Assembly: GCA_903832285.1 (NCBI GenBank)
Contig: CAILAY010000172.1
Coordinates: forward strand, 1-64,000
Reading direction: 5' to 3'
DNA from: an uncultured beta proteobacterium
GTDB taxonomy: Bacteria; Pseudomonadota; Gammaproteobacteria; Burkholderiales; Burkholderiaceae_C
Length of the DNA stretch: 64,000 bases
Part shown: positions 27,386-36,465 of the stretch, piece after piece
How positions within the stretch are numbered: the stretch's first letter is position 1
How the letters are laid out: each line of letters starts with the position of its first letter
Position numbers and translations under genes: made by a program
The notes under the pieces: generated by a model
What the model was told of the DNA's origin: nothing
Database searches by the model: none
What the model saw: only the letters and a program-made list of their open reading frames with translations

Positions 27386-28891
27386 ATGCAAAACGGTACC
27401 CTCCTCGCCGCCGTCGACCTTGGCTCGAACAGTTTCCGACTGGAAATCGGACGCTTCGAGCACGGTCACATCCGCCGCTCAGAGTACCTCAAGGAAACCG
27501 TGCGCCAGGGCAACGGGCTGGATGAAGATCGCAATCTCACAGCCGAGGCCATGCAACGCGGCTGGGATTGCCTGGCCCGGTTCGGCGAACGCCTGGCCGG
27601 CATGAAGCGTGGCCAGGTGCGCGCCGTCGCCACGCAAACGCTGCGCGAAGCGCGCAACCGCGATGAATTCCTGACGCAGGCCCATCGGATTCTGGGCTTC
27701 CCCATCGATGTGATTTCGGGCAGAGAGGAAGCGCGGCTGATTTACCTTGGCGTGGCGCATCTGCTGCCCCAATCTGATGAGCGCAGACTGGTGGTGGACA
27801 TCGGCGGACGCTCCACAGAACTGATCCTGGGTCACGGCTACGAAGCCCGTGTGATGGAGTCCTACCGCGTGGGAAGCGTGGCCTGGTCCATGAAGTATTT
27901 TCCTGACGGTCAACTCAGCCCAAATGCCTTTGAAGCAGCAGAAATTGCCGCCAAGGCGGTGCTGGACGAAGCCCTCAGCGCCTACCGCAGAGACAACTGG
28001 GATGTGGCCTACGGTTCATCGGGAACCATAGGCGCCGTGGGGGACGTACTGGAAGCGGCGGGCTGGCCCGCTGGGCACGTCACACGCGCTGGGCTGGACT
28101 GGTTGCTGGATCGCCTCATCAAGGCCCAGCGCGCGGATCGATTGCGGCTGGAAGGGATGAAAGAGGACAGGCGCGCCGTCATTGGGGGCGGCTTGAGCGT
28201 GCTTCGCGCCGTGTTTGATTTACTGGGTATCGACGAAATGAGTTCGGCCCAGGGCGCGCTGCGCCACGGCGTGCTGTACGACATGCTGGACCGCGAGCAC
28301 GAGCAGACCGATCTGCGCTCCACCTCGGTGCACCGTCTCACAGAGAAGTTCTCGATCGATGCGGCCCAAAGCCTGCGCGTGCAAAAGGTGGCGGCGCAAT
28401 TGTTTCGCCAGCTGTTTGATGACGCGAAGGCGTCCGCCGAAGAGCGGAACCGGCACTTGCGCAAACTGAATTGGGGCGCCGCCCTGCACGAAATCGGCTG
28501 CCAGATATCGCACAGCGACTACCACAAACATGGTGCCTACATTCTGGACAACACCGACGCACCCGGCTTTGCCCAGCATGAATTGCATCGACTGGCCCTG
28601 CTGGTGCTGGGCCATCGCGGCAAGTTGCGCAAGCTCGACGCCGACTTTGAAGATGCCGAATTTGTGGCGCAACTCATGTCGTTGCGCCTGGCCGTGATCC
28701 TGTGCCACGCGCGGCGCGACCCGGATCTGAAGGGCCTGCAGTTGCAGTGGCAACCAGAGTTGGGAAAGCGCTTCAGCCTGCGCTGCCGCACCGGCTGGTC
28801 CCAGGCTTTTCCGCAGTCTGCACATCTGCTTCGCGAGGAGGTTCTGGCCTGGCAGAAAACCGCGTGGTCACTGGGCTTCTCAGAGGCTTGA
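27386..28891 (+). CDS. ppx: Exopolyphosphatase (Ppx/GppA family)
   Basis: Releases phosphate from polyphosphate chain ends, or pppGpp to ppGpp if GppA-like. The 501-residue protein has the actin-like ATPase phosphate loops AVDLGSNSFRLEIG (near residue 9) and VDIGGRSTELILG, a YGSSGTIGAV third loop, IGGGLSVL, then an HD-like C-terminal half (from about 315). Length fits full Ppx. It heads ppx-ppk2-zntB and has its own candidate Pho promoter. Its pairing with ppk2 favours polyphosphate over pppGpp as substrate. Confidence 0.92.
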   Translation: MQNGTLLAAVDLGSNSFRLEIGRFEHGHIRRSEYLKETVRQGNGLDEDRNLTAEAMQRGWDCLARFGERLAGMKRGQVRAVATQTLREARNRDEFLTQAHRILGFPIDVISGREEARLIYLGVAHLLPQSDERRLVVDIGGRSTELILGHGYEARVMESYRVGSVAWSMKYFPDGQLSPNAFEAAEIAAKAVLDEALSAYRRDNWDVAYGSSGTIGAVGDVLEAAGWPAGHVTRAGLDWLLDRLIKAQRADRLRLEGMKEDRRAVIGGGLSVLRAVFDLLGIDEMSSAQGALRHGVLYDMLDREHEQTDLRSTSVHRLTEKFSIDAAQSLRVQKVAAQLFRQLFDDAKASAEERNRHLRKLNWGAALHEIGCQISHSDYHKHGAYILDNTDAPGFAQHELHRLALLVLGHRGKLRKLDADFEDAEFVAQLMSLRLAVILCHARRDPDLKGLQLQWQPELGKRFSLRCRTGWSQAFPQSAHLLREEVLAWQKTAWSLGFSEA

Positions 28892-28937
28892 TGGCCGTGT
28901 TCTAACTCCGCAACGTTTACTATTTCAAAGCAACCAC

Positions 28938-29864
28938 ATGAGCTCAAGTAAATCCGAAGACCATCTGGACTATGAACGCCGGGTGCACGCCGAAATGCTG
29001 GACAGCTTCGATGAAGAACTGGAGATGGAAATCGACGACCAACGGCTGGATGAGTTGGTCGTGGGTTCAAGCAAGGCGCGCAGCCAGGCCGATCTTGACA
29101 GGCGCTTCTACTTCAAGGAGCTTTTTCGCTTGCAGGCGGAATTGGTCAAGCTGCAGGACTGGGTGGTGGCCCACAAGCTCAAGGTGGTCGTTTTGTTTGA
29201 AGGGCGAGATGCCGCGGGCAAGGGCGGCGTCATCAAGCGCATCACACAGCGCCTGAACCCGCGCGTCTGCCGCGTGGCGGCGCTTCCCGCGCCAAGCGAA
29301 CGCGAACGCAGCCAATGGTATTTCCAGCGTTATGTCTCGCACCTTCCAGCCGGCGGCGAGATCGTGCTCTTCGACCGCAGTTGGTACAACCGCGCCGGGG
29401 TGGAAAAGGTGATGGAGTTTTGCAGCGATGACGACGTCGAAGAATTCTTCCGCACCGTGCCCGAGTTTGAGAAGATGCTGATCCGGTCGGGCATCATCCT
29501 GATCAAATACTGGTTTTCCATCACCGATCAGGAACAGCACCTGCGTTTCATGATGCGCATCCACGATCCGCTCAAGCAGTGGAAATTGAGCCCCATGGAC
29601 ATGGAGTCGCGCCGCTTGTGGGAGCTCTACACCAAGGCCAAGGAAGTCATGCTGGAGCGCACCCACATTCCCGAAGCGCCCTGGTGGGTGATTGAGGCCG
29701 TGGACAAGAAGAAGGCACGGTTGAACTGCATTCATCACTTGCTGACCCAGGTTCCCTACGACGAGATCGAGCACGAACCAGTCACCCTGCCGCAGCGGGT
29801 GCACCATGCGGATTACGAACGCAATCCGATCCCCAAGGAAATGATCGTTCCCACGGTGTGCTGA
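28938..29864 (+). CDS. ppk2: Polyphosphate kinase 2 (PPK2 family)
   Basis: Transfers phosphate between polyphosphate and nucleotides, usually making GTP or ATP from NDP. The 308-residue single-domain protein has Walker A FEGRDAAGKGG, a lid-region basic stretch (ALPAPSERERSQWYFQRYV) and Walker B LFDRSWYNRAG, as in PPK2 class I. It starts 46 bp after ppx. Together the two genes allow both degradation and use of polyphosphate during phosphate shortage. Confidence 0.94.
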   Translation: MSSSKSEDHLDYERRVHAEMLDSFDEELEMEIDDQRLDELVVGSSKARSQADLDRRFYFKELFRLQAELVKLQDWVVAHKLKVVVLFEGRDAAGKGGVIKRITQRLNPRVCRVAALPAPSERERSQWYFQRYVSHLPAGGEIVLFDRSWYNRAGVEKVMEFCSDDDVEEFFRTVPEFEKMLIRSGIILIKYWFSITDQEQHLRFMMRIHDPLKQWKLSPMDMESRRLWELYTKAKEVMLERTHIPEAPWWVIEAVDKKKARLNCIHHLLTQVPYDEIEHEPVTLPQRVHHADYERNPIPKEMIVPTVC

Positions 29865-29868
29865 TAGA

Positions 29869-30915
29869 GTGAGCAAGCCCTCCGTCAGGCCAGCGCCGGT
29901 TCAGGCCACCGGCATATCCTATGGCTCGGATCCTTCGGGCCTGATTTGCGGATACCTGTTCACCCCGGGCTCTGCGGCTGCCGGCCTGGATTGCAGCGCG
30001 GCACTGGAGTGGCTGCAGACACAGCGTGCTCCTGACAGCCCGGACTTCATCTGGCTGCACTTCAACCTTAGCAATCTGCAGTCGGAAAAGTGGTTGGCTG
30101 AACAGCTGACTTTGCCCGAAGAGTATTTCGACACCCTGCGCGAAGGGTCGGGATCGACACGGGTGGAGCACGCAGAAGACAGCCTGATTGTGGTCGTGAA
30201 CGACGTCACGTACGACTTCTCCTACGACGTCTCCGAAATCGCCACGCTCAGCATGTGCGTACAACACAATTGTGTGGTGAGCGCGCGCCGCCACGCACTG
30301 CGCAGCGTCGACCGGCTACGAGTGGCGGTCAAGGCAGGGGAACACTTCGAGTCACCCATGGCGCTGCTGGTCCACCTGCTGCGCGATCAGGCTGACGTGC
30401 TGCAGCGAATACAGCGCGACGCGGCGATACGGGTCGACGCGATCGAGGATACGCTGCTGTCGGGCCGCCTCGCAGTCAAGCGCAGCACCTTGGGCTCGCT
30501 GCGCCGCGTGTTCGTGCGCCTACGCCGCCTGCTGGCGCCCGAACCCGGCACGCTGTTTCGACTGCTGAACCGTCCACCCGAATGGTTCGAAGACGACGAT
30601 GTGCAGGAGCTGCGCGCCGCCACGGAAGAATTCTCCGCCGTGCTCAACGATCTGGCCGCGTTGCAGGAGCGCGCCAAATTGCTGCAGGAAGAAATCGTTG
30701 CACACACCACCGAACAAACAAACCGCAGCGTTTTCCTGCTGACCATCGCCACCGTCGTGGCTGTGCCCATCAACATCATCGCCGGCCTTCTCGGCATGAA
30801 CGTCGGCGGCATTCCCCTGGCACAAGACCCTTATGGCTTCTGGATCATTCTGACGATCGTGGCCATCTTCACCTGCCTTGCGGGTTGGCTTGCCTACTTC
30901 AAGCAACGCGACTAG
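29869..30915 (+). CDS. zntB: CorA-family metal transporter, ZntB-like
   Basis: A 348-residue CorA-superfamily pentameric channel/transporter. A cytoplasmic funnel (about 1-280, with a long helix TEEFSAVLNDLAALQERAKLL) is followed by two C-terminal membrane helices. The pore signature reads GMNVGG followed by IPL, as in ZntB zinc exporters/importers, rather than the plain GMN-MPE of CorA. The GTG start lies 4 bp after ppk2, clearly the same message. Metal balance linked to polyphosphate, which binds divalent cations, is a plausible reason for the pairing. Confidence 0.88.
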   Translation: MSKPSVRPAPVQATGISYGSDPSGLICGYLFTPGSAAAGLDCSAALEWLQTQRAPDSPDFIWLHFNLSNLQSEKWLAEQLTLPEEYFDTLREGSGSTRVEHAEDSLIVVVNDVTYDFSYDVSEIATLSMCVQHNCVVSARRHALRSVDRLRVAVKAGEHFESPMALLVHLLRDQADVLQRIQRDAAIRVDAIEDTLLSGRLAVKRSTLGSLRRVFVRLRRLLAPEPGTLFRLLNRPPEWFEDDDVQELRAATEEFSAVLNDLAALQERAKLLQEEIVAHTTEQTNRSVFLLTIATVVAVPINIIAGLLGMNVGGIPLAQDPYGFWIILTIVAIFTCLAGWLAYFKQRD

Positions 30916-31299
30916 GCAGATCGATCCGCACTTTGCCGCAATTCGCGAAATTGACACTCAGCAGTTCGCCGGCCCCTGCGGGTCAGTTCTGATCTGTTGT
31001 TGTCACATGCTCGTCATCGGACAAGGCCAGTATCAAACGGTCGAATCTTCAGTGAACGGCTTACTTCTTTCCAAATTGCAATAGTTTCCCTCACAGGGAC
31101 TGTTTGTCGCTTTGGATCGAACGTGAGCAGGGTTTGCAGCTGAAGCGGGAACTTCAACATGTTTCGCAGATGGGCACAGCGGACCACGGGTTTCCCAGGC
31201 ATTCAGCGACTGCAGTGGGTATGCATCGGAAGGCACCGCGCAGCAGATAGTTCGCCCTGATTTTTTTATTCATTAATACTCTTTGGAGGTATGCGTACC
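30916..31299. other. 384-bp intergenic region before phospholipase C gene
   Basis: Holds a candidate Pho box at 31000-31017 and ends in an AT-rich stretch with a T7 run, TTAATACT and a GGAGG ribosome site (31285-31289). Between them are about 260 bases without a convincing gene; a 33-codon frame at 31159-31260 lacks a good ribosome site. Either the message has a long leader or a second promoter lies near 31262-31280. Confidence 0.5.
31000..31017 (+). promoter_or_regulatory. Candidate Pho box upstream of phospholipase C gene
   Basis: TTGTCAC-ATGC-TCGTCAT, two 7-bp repeats 4 bp apart. At 10 bp downstream is CAGTAT, a weak -10. It points toward the phospholipase gene nearly 300 bp away. Confidence 0.5.
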
Positions 31300-33426
31300 A
31301 TGAAAAGCACTGATCGTCGCAGGTTCCTGCAGGTGATGGGTTCCGGCGCAATAGCTGCAGCCCTGCCTGCCAGTATCGCCAAGGCCATGGCCATTGAGGC
31401 ACACAATCGCACTGGCACGATTGCCGATGTGCAGCACATCATCATCCTGACCCAGGAGAATCAGTCGTTCGACCACTATTTCGGAACGCTGCGCGGCGTG
31501 CGCGGTTTCTCCGATCCACGTGCAGTCAAGTTGCCCAATGGCAAGCCAGTCTGGCTGCAACCGAACATGCCCGATTACTACAGCCTTGGCATCGATGAAC
31601 TACCGCCGTTCCGCGTCAATCTGCCGAGTCTGGGACTGGCCTACCTGCCCGGTACACCGCATGACTGGAACTCCAGCCACGCTGCCTGGAACATGGGCAA
31701 GTACGACGGCTGGGTGGCGGCCAAGTCTCCCATCACCATGTCGTACCTGAAGCGCGACGATATCCCCTACCACTTTGCCCTGGCCGACGCCTTCACGGTG
31801 TGCGACGCCTATCACTGCTCGGTGATGGGACCGACCGACCCCAATCGTTACCACATGTGGAGTGGTTGGGTGGGTAACGATGGCAAGGGTGGCGGACCGG
31901 TCATCAGCAACGCCGAAGAGGGTTACGACTGGAAGACGTTCCCGGAGCGTTTGCAGAGTGCCGGTGTGAGTTGGAAGGTCTACCAGGACATCGGTACCGG
32001 TCTGGACGCGAACGGCTATTGGGGATGGACGGGCGATCCCTACATCGGCAACTACGGCGATAACTCGCTGCTGTATTTCCACCAGTACCAGAATGCGCAA
32101 CCGGGCACGCCGCTGGCCGATCGCGCCAAGACCGGCACCAATATCAGCGCTTACAACCGCGATCCGCTGCGTCTGTTCGACGACTTCCGCGCCGACGTGG
32201 AATCCGGCAATCTGCCCCGCGTGTCCTGGATCGCCTCACCGGAATCCTACAGCGAACACGCCAACTGGCCGTCTAATTTTGGTGCCTGGTACATCTCGCA
32301 AGTGCTCGACATCCTCACCGCCAATCCCGAGGTGTGGAGCAAGACCATTGTGTTCATCAACTGGGATGAGAACGATGGCGGCTTCGATCACATGGTGCCG
32401 CCGACACCGCCGCAGGGCGGTGAAAATGGACTTTCGACGGTCGCTATCACGAACGAAATATTCCCGGGTGATGCACATAATGTCAGCGGTCCCTATGGCC
32501 TGGGTACACGGGTGCCATTGCTCGCCATTTCACCCTGGAGCAAGGGGGGTTGGGTCAATTCGCAGGTGTTCGACCACACCTCGCTGATTCGTTTTATCGA
32601 ACAGCGTTTCGCTGCGGAACACCCCGATCTGATCGAGCCCAATATCACCCCGTGGCGCCGTGCGGTGGCCGGTGACTTGACATCGATTTTCAACTTTGCA
32701 ACGCCCAACGACCACGGGGTCAAGTTGCCCAGTACCGCCGCCTATCTGCCGCCGGATCTGCTGCCGCACGACAGCATCAACGTGACGCCGTCCAACGTGG
32801 TGCTTGGTCTGCCGAATCAGGAACCTGGCGGCCGCCAGGCGCGTGCGCTCCCCTACGAACTGCATGTGCACGGCACGGCGCGCTTCCAGGACAACACGTT
32901 CCGCCTGGTATTCGACAATACCGGCAGCGCTGCCGCCGTGTTCCAGGTGCGCTCAGGCAGTACGACCGATCTGCCGCGCAGTTATACCGTTGAGGCGGGC
33001 AAATCGCTGACCGGCGTGTGGAGCGTCAACGAATCCTACGATCTGTCGGTCTATGGTCCCAACGGCTTTTTCCGCGCCTTCAAGGGCAGCGTTGCGGCTC
33101 GCACAGTGCGTGCCCGTCTTGATGTACGTGCCGACTACGACACTGGAGATCAGGGTGGTATTGCGCTGCGTCTCATCAACAGTGGCGAACATACCGCTGA
33201 CGTCAAAGTGATCGATGCTTATTCCGGGGAGGAGTTCAAGGAACTGCTGGCACCGCGTGAAGACCTGGACCATGATTGGTCGCTACAGGCGTCCCACGGC
33301 TGGTACGACCTGATCATCCGGATCGGGGGCGACGCGGCCTTTGAATACCGGCTCGCGGGCCACGTCGAGACGGGTCGGGACAGTATGAGCGATCCGGCTC
33401 TTGGGGGCGTCATTCTCAAGGATTGA
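31300..33426 (+). CDS. Tat-exported phosphocholine-type phospholipase C
   Basis: Cuts the head group from phosphatidylcholine-like lipids, leaving diacylglycerol. The 708-residue product begins with a Tat signal (DRRRFLQ then AIAAALPASIAKA), so it is exported folded. The phosphoesterase core has the family motif LTQENQSFDHYFGTLRGVRG, CDAYHCSVMGPTDPNR and INWDENDGGFDHMVPP. Two DUF756 beta domains follow at the C-terminus (from about 505 and 600). The ATG at 31300 is ten bases from the GGAGG site; the ATG at 31291 is only one base away. Length and order match phosphocholine-specific PLC. It may also act on other phospholipids. Confidence 0.93.
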   Translation: MKSTDRRRFLQVMGSGAIAAALPASIAKAMAIEAHNRTGTIADVQHIIILTQENQSFDHYFGTLRGVRGFSDPRAVKLPNGKPVWLQPNMPDYYSLGIDELPPFRVNLPSLGLAYLPGTPHDWNSSHAAWNMGKYDGWVAAKSPITMSYLKRDDIPYHFALADAFTVCDAYHCSVMGPTDPNRYHMWSGWVGNDGKGGGPVISNAEEGYDWKTFPERLQSAGVSWKVYQDIGTGLDANGYWGWTGDPYIGNYGDNSLLYFHQYQNAQPGTPLADRAKTGTNISAYNRDPLRLFDDFRADVESGNLPRVSWIASPESYSEHANWPSNFGAWYISQVLDILTANPEVWSKTIVFINWDENDGGFDHMVPPTPPQGGENGLSTVAITNEIFPGDAHNVSGPYGLGTRVPLLAISPWSKGGWVNSQVFDHTSLIRFIEQRFAAEHPDLIEPNITPWRRAVAGDLTSIFNFATPNDHGVKLPSTAAYLPPDLLPHDSINVTPSNVVLGLPNQEPGGRQARALPYELHVHGTARFQDNTFRLVFDNTGSAAAVFQVRSGSTTDLPRSYTVEAGKSLTGVWSVNESYDLSVYGPNGFFRAFKGSVAARTVRARLDVRADYDTGDQGGIALRLINSGEHTADVKVIDAYSGEEFKELLAPREDLDHDWSLQASHGWYDLIIRIGGDAAFEYRLAGHVETGRDSMSDPALGGVILKD

Positions 33427-33496
33427 GGAAAACACACTGAAACAGGCAGGCTGCGCATTTCCTTTGGGGGCTGCTCAGCCGCCGCGTCCAAGTACC

Positions 33497-34189
33497 ATGT
33501 ACCGTAGTAGCGAACGACTCATTTCCTTTGATGTCGATGGCACGATCCTTGATGCGTATAGCGCCATCGTGGATACATTTTCCAGGCATGGTATGGAACT
33601 GGGAGATCTTGAACGGTTTCAGAAACGGCACAATTTGTTCAAATACTTGGGTGGAATCAAAGAGTTCCCGTTCAACTTAAGGAAGCAGCTAGGCAAGCGG
33701 AGTCGCAAAAATATTCTATCTACCCTGACCGATGTATACCGCGAAGACGCAAAACTCTATCCCGGTATGGCTGAGCTGATCCGCACTCTCGTTGCCACAC
33801 CTGGCATCCGGGTCGGTCTGGTCACCCGCAACATCACCAACGAGCCGATGTTGACGATTCGCAAGGTGTTGTCCCGACACGATATTGATCTCGATGGATT
33901 TGATTTTGCGGTCCATGTCCCCTTGGGGGAGGAAAAAATCACTGCGCTCAGATCGGCTAGAAAGAGCTTCGAAATAAATCCGGCGCGTTCCTATACCTGT
34001 GGCGATGAGCACAAGGACTTCACCTCTGCCATCGCGTCTGGCATGCACCCATTCATTGGGTCGTATGGTTTTGAAGACTACGCTCGCCTGACCAAAAAAT
34101 TCAAGGTGCCGGAAGACGTCATTTCACGAACCCCGGAGGACCTGAGCCGTCGTGTTCTTCATGCACTGGATATCGGACAAATGAAATGA
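33497..34189 (+). CDS. HAD-superfamily phosphatase
   Basis: A 230-residue HAD hydrolase. Motif I is ISFDVDGTILDA (Asp12, Asp14), motif II VGLVTRN (Thr), motif III a Lys in the GEEKITALRSARKS region and motif IV YTCGDEHKDF. A helical cap lies between motifs I and II. It starts 70 bp after the phospholipase C gene; dephosphorylating the released phosphocholine or another small phosphate ester would fit but is a guess. The gene is visibly richer in A/T than its neighbours, which may mean recent transfer. Confidence 0.85.
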   Translation: MYRSSERLISFDVDGTILDAYSAIVDTFSRHGMELGDLERFQKRHNLFKYLGGIKEFPFNLRKQLGKRSRKNILSTLTDVYREDAKLYPGMAELIRTLVATPGIRVGLVTRNITNEPMLTIRKVLSRHDIDLDGFDFAVHVPLGEEKITALRSARKSFEINPARSYTCGDEHKDFTSAIASGMHPFIGSYGFEDYARLTKKFKVPEDVISRTPEDLSRRVLHALDIGQMK

Positions 34190-34295
34190 CGAAGGTAAGC
34201 CCTCATTCGAGGGTACAGAATCGTTTCGATTTGCGTCACGACCTGTGTGATATGGCTTGCCTGTCCCGGTGGCAGTGCAGAGCCGAACAGAGTAG

Positions 34296-34499
34296 CTAGT
34301 CTGTCGTCGCTGCAAATCTTGCAGACCGCGTTGCGAAGTCAGGACTCCTGGTCAACGCACCCGACAACGTCGGCGCAAGAGGGGGTACTCTTTCCTTGGG
34401 AATTGAAGCTCGAACCTCCCGCACAATGGGGTCGTCTTTGCCATAGCGGCTCTCAAGGTCCGAAGCCAAAATCTCGCGGCCATCCCGATAGCGAATCAT
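34296..34499 (-). CDS. Small hypothetical protein
   Basis: A 67-residue frame starting MIRYRDGREILASD. The ATG has a good AAGGGAG ribosome site seven bases upstream, which is the main reason to accept it. It is charged, has no Cys and no membrane segment, and its C-terminus is Ser/Thr/Ala-rich. I do not recognise it. It is convergent with the HAD gene about 100 bp away. Confidence 0.5.
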   Translation of the reverse strand: MIRYRDGREILASDLESRYGKDDPIVREVRASIPKERVPPLAPTLSGALTRSPDFATRSARFAATTD

Positions 34500-34555
34500 G
34501 TTCAAACTCCCTTTGGTGATGTGGTAACAGATTGTTGCACACCAGCCTGGACGCG

Positions 34556-34702
34556 ATGCGCACGCTTGACGAAATCCTGAGACGAATGCAGGCGCACCAG
34601 TCGAAGAAGCGACCGTTGCTGCGCGCCCTTAAGGCTTGGAACTTGCCGCTGGATAAGGGTGAATTGGCGTTGAGCACCGAACCCGTCCGCGCCCGGATGT
34701 GA
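34556..34702 (+). CDS. Possible small basic protein
   Basis: A 48-codon frame starting MRTLDEILRRMQ, with a helical, basic composition (KKRPLLRALKAW) and ending RARM. No clear ribosome site precedes it, and it is divergent from the 67-residue gene across about 56 bp. It could be real or the remnant of a larger gene. Listed with low confidence because the stretch 34500-34720 otherwise holds nothing recognisable. Confidence 0.3.
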   Translation: MRTLDEILRRMQAHQSKKRPLLRALKAWNLPLDKGELALSTEPVRARM

Positions 34703-34720
34703 AACCCGCGCGACGCCTGC

Positions 34721-35812
34721 TTAGGCAAAACATTGCTTTAGATCGACCGTTGATCGTTGTCCTATGTCGTCAGATTTGGCCGAAAGCCATGCGTAGGCGC
34801 ACTCGCGCCCCTGATTGCGCAGCAACTCGAGGAACGGGCCGTGTGCAAACAGCTTGGTCTCGTTGCGCTGCAAACTCGCCAGGTGGCTGGAATCAATCAT
34901 GTGCCACCGCATTGATTGCAAACGCCGTTCCAGTTTCCCCAGCTTGAAAAATTGTTGGCTTGATAACTCGGTTGCATCAGCAAACATCCGCATCTCGCGC
35001 ATGAAGTTGGCGCTGAACGCCAGTTCGACGATGCGCGTTTCAATTTCCTCCACTGAGCGTGGCGTGCCTTCGCGCTTTAGCGAACTCAGAAGTATTAACA
35101 ACACATCGCAGGAATCGCAGTCATAAAACAGCGGGAATACTGCCGGGTTGCCTGAGTAGCCTCCGTCCCAATAGGATTCGCCTCCGATCTCTACAGGGTG
35201 ATGGATCGTGGGCAGGCAGGCAGAAGCAAGCAGCACGTCGACGTTGAGTTCGGATTCCCGAAATACCCGCAGCTTTCCGCTGTTCGCCTGGGTGGTGCCA
35301 ACGAACAATTTGAACGGACTGCGCACGCGCAACTGCCCGAAGTCAACCTGCCGGTTGAGCAAGTCGCGCAGCGGGTTCAGATCAAAAGGGTTGAGTTGCG
35401 AGGGAGAGAAATATCCGGCCCACTTCACCAGCAACTTGCTGGTCGGCGTCAGACTGAACGTGTCTCCTTGGCCCTGTGTCATCATGCCGCGAGGCATCTG
35501 CTTCCCCACCTCAGTCCAGAAATCAAGCAAGGCCTGTCGTGCACCATCGCGCCCACCGTTCATCCAACCGCTGGCGAATATCACTGCGTTCATGGCCCCG
35601 GCACTGCTACCACTCAGTCCTTCAAATTCAATCCGCGGATCCGCCAGCAAAGCGTCCAACACGCCCCAGGTAAATGCACCGTGCGCGCCACCGCCCTGAA
35701 GGGCGAGATTGAGTCTCGGCGGTGAAGTCTTGAGTCCAAGCAGCCACTTGGAAACCGCGCTGATGGCTGGCTGTCCCGTACCGCGGGAACGGGAATAAGC
35801 TGGCTCGATCAT
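34721..35812 (-). CDS. Patatin-like phospholipase
   Basis: Lipid acyl hydrolase with a Ser-Asp dyad, 363 residues. The oxyanion loop is LALQGGGAHGAF, the nucleophile elbow LSGSSAGAMNA and the catalytic Asp lies in YWDGGYSGNP. No signal peptide is seen, so it acts from the cytoplasm. The start is uncertain: ATG 35812 and an in-frame GTG at 35899 both lack a ribosome site; the GTG would bring the gene to 25 bp from its upstream neighbour. Together with the 87-residue gene it lies downstream of the best Pho box in the window. Confidence 0.88.
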   Translation of the reverse strand: MIEPAYSRSRGTGQPAISAVSKWLLGLKTSPPRLNLALQGGGAHGAFTWGVLDALLADPRIEFEGLSGSSAGAMNAVIFASGWMNGGRDGARQALLDFWTEVGKQMPRGMMTQGQGDTFSLTPTSKLLVKWAGYFSPSQLNPFDLNPLRDLLNRQVDFGQLRVRSPFKLFVGTTQANSGKLRVFRESELNVDVLLASACLPTIHHPVEIGGESYWDGGYSGNPAVFPLFYDCDSCDVLLILLSSLKREGTPRSVEEIETRIVELAFSANFMREMRMFADATELSSQQFFKLGKLERRLQSMRWHMIDSSHLASLQRNETKLFAHGPFLELLRNQGRECAYAWLSAKSDDIGQRSTVDLKQCFA

Positions 35813-35924
35813 CTGAGTTGTTGCGCATTCCCGGTCAGGCAAGACCGACGCCGCTGCGCCTTTCGGGCGTGGTCGTTGACACAAAAAGCAGGGTCTCACA
35901 AATAGAGGCTGCCCGCGCGCGTCC

Positions 35925-36188
35925 TCAGTGTTCCCCCGGGTTTGGCAGCGCTCCCACCTGCATCGACAGATCCAGCAGGCGCCCCTTGCCAGCGTAATAT
36001 CGGTCTAGACGCCATTCGCGAAGCACTTCCAGGGCCAAATTGAATTGATCAAAATTCAACTGGTATATCTGCGCGATGTGAAAGTCTGCTTCTGACTCCA
36101 GAGCAAGCACCAATCTGGCAAGCAACTGGGCAGAAGGATCGGTCGGACTCGCTTCAATAAATTTTCGAGCTTCTCTGATTGCGCGCAT
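35925..36188 (-). CDS. Hypothetical 87-residue protein
   Basis: A small, largely helical protein (MRAIREARKFIEASP, then LLARLVLALESEADFHIAQIYQLNF) with no Cys or membrane segment. A GAGG ribosome site lies seven bases before the ATG. A repeat-like helical pattern (DFHIAQIYQLNFDQFNLALEVLREW) suggests a small TPR-like or four-helix fold. It is the first gene after a strong candidate Pho box and precedes the patatin gene, so it is likely part of the phosphate response. Function unknown. Confidence 0.75.
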   Translation of the reverse strand: MRAIREARKFIEASPTDPSAQLLARLVLALESEADFHIAQIYQLNFDQFNLALEVLREWRLDRYYAGKGRLLDLSMQVGALPNPGEH

Positions 36189-36329
36189 GGAATAGCCTCA
36201 AGAAATGATTGGCGAATGAGCGGCCCGCCAGGCGGAAGACCCCATTCAGAACCGTTTTACCGCCCTCACAGGAACACCATGCCAACTCGACCTTAGATTT
36301 CAATTATTGAATATTTTCGGGCTCGCACG

Positions 36330-36347
36330 GTGACAGATACGTGACAA
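36330..36347 (-). promoter_or_regulatory. Strong candidate Pho box upstream of the 87-residue protein/patatin genes
   Basis: Read on the minus strand: TTGTCAC-GTAT-CTGTCAC, the closest match to the PhoB consensus in the window. AT-rich DNA (GAAAATATTCAATAAT) begins 11 bp downstream and can supply a -10. Distance to the first ATG is about 140 bp. Confidence 0.7.
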
Positions 36348-36465
36348 AAATGTAAATTTCGGAACGTCGTCACTCCATGAATGAAGGCGCCAAACCGGGC
36401 TGGCATTGCCTCTCGATTTGTGGGTTTTGCGTTGGCCACGCTGCCTGCGGCACTGAGCTTCACTT

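Noticed and set aside
31159-31260. 33-codon frame in the phospholipase C leader
   Set aside because: Weak ribosome site, no family resemblance and biased Arg/Trp composition.
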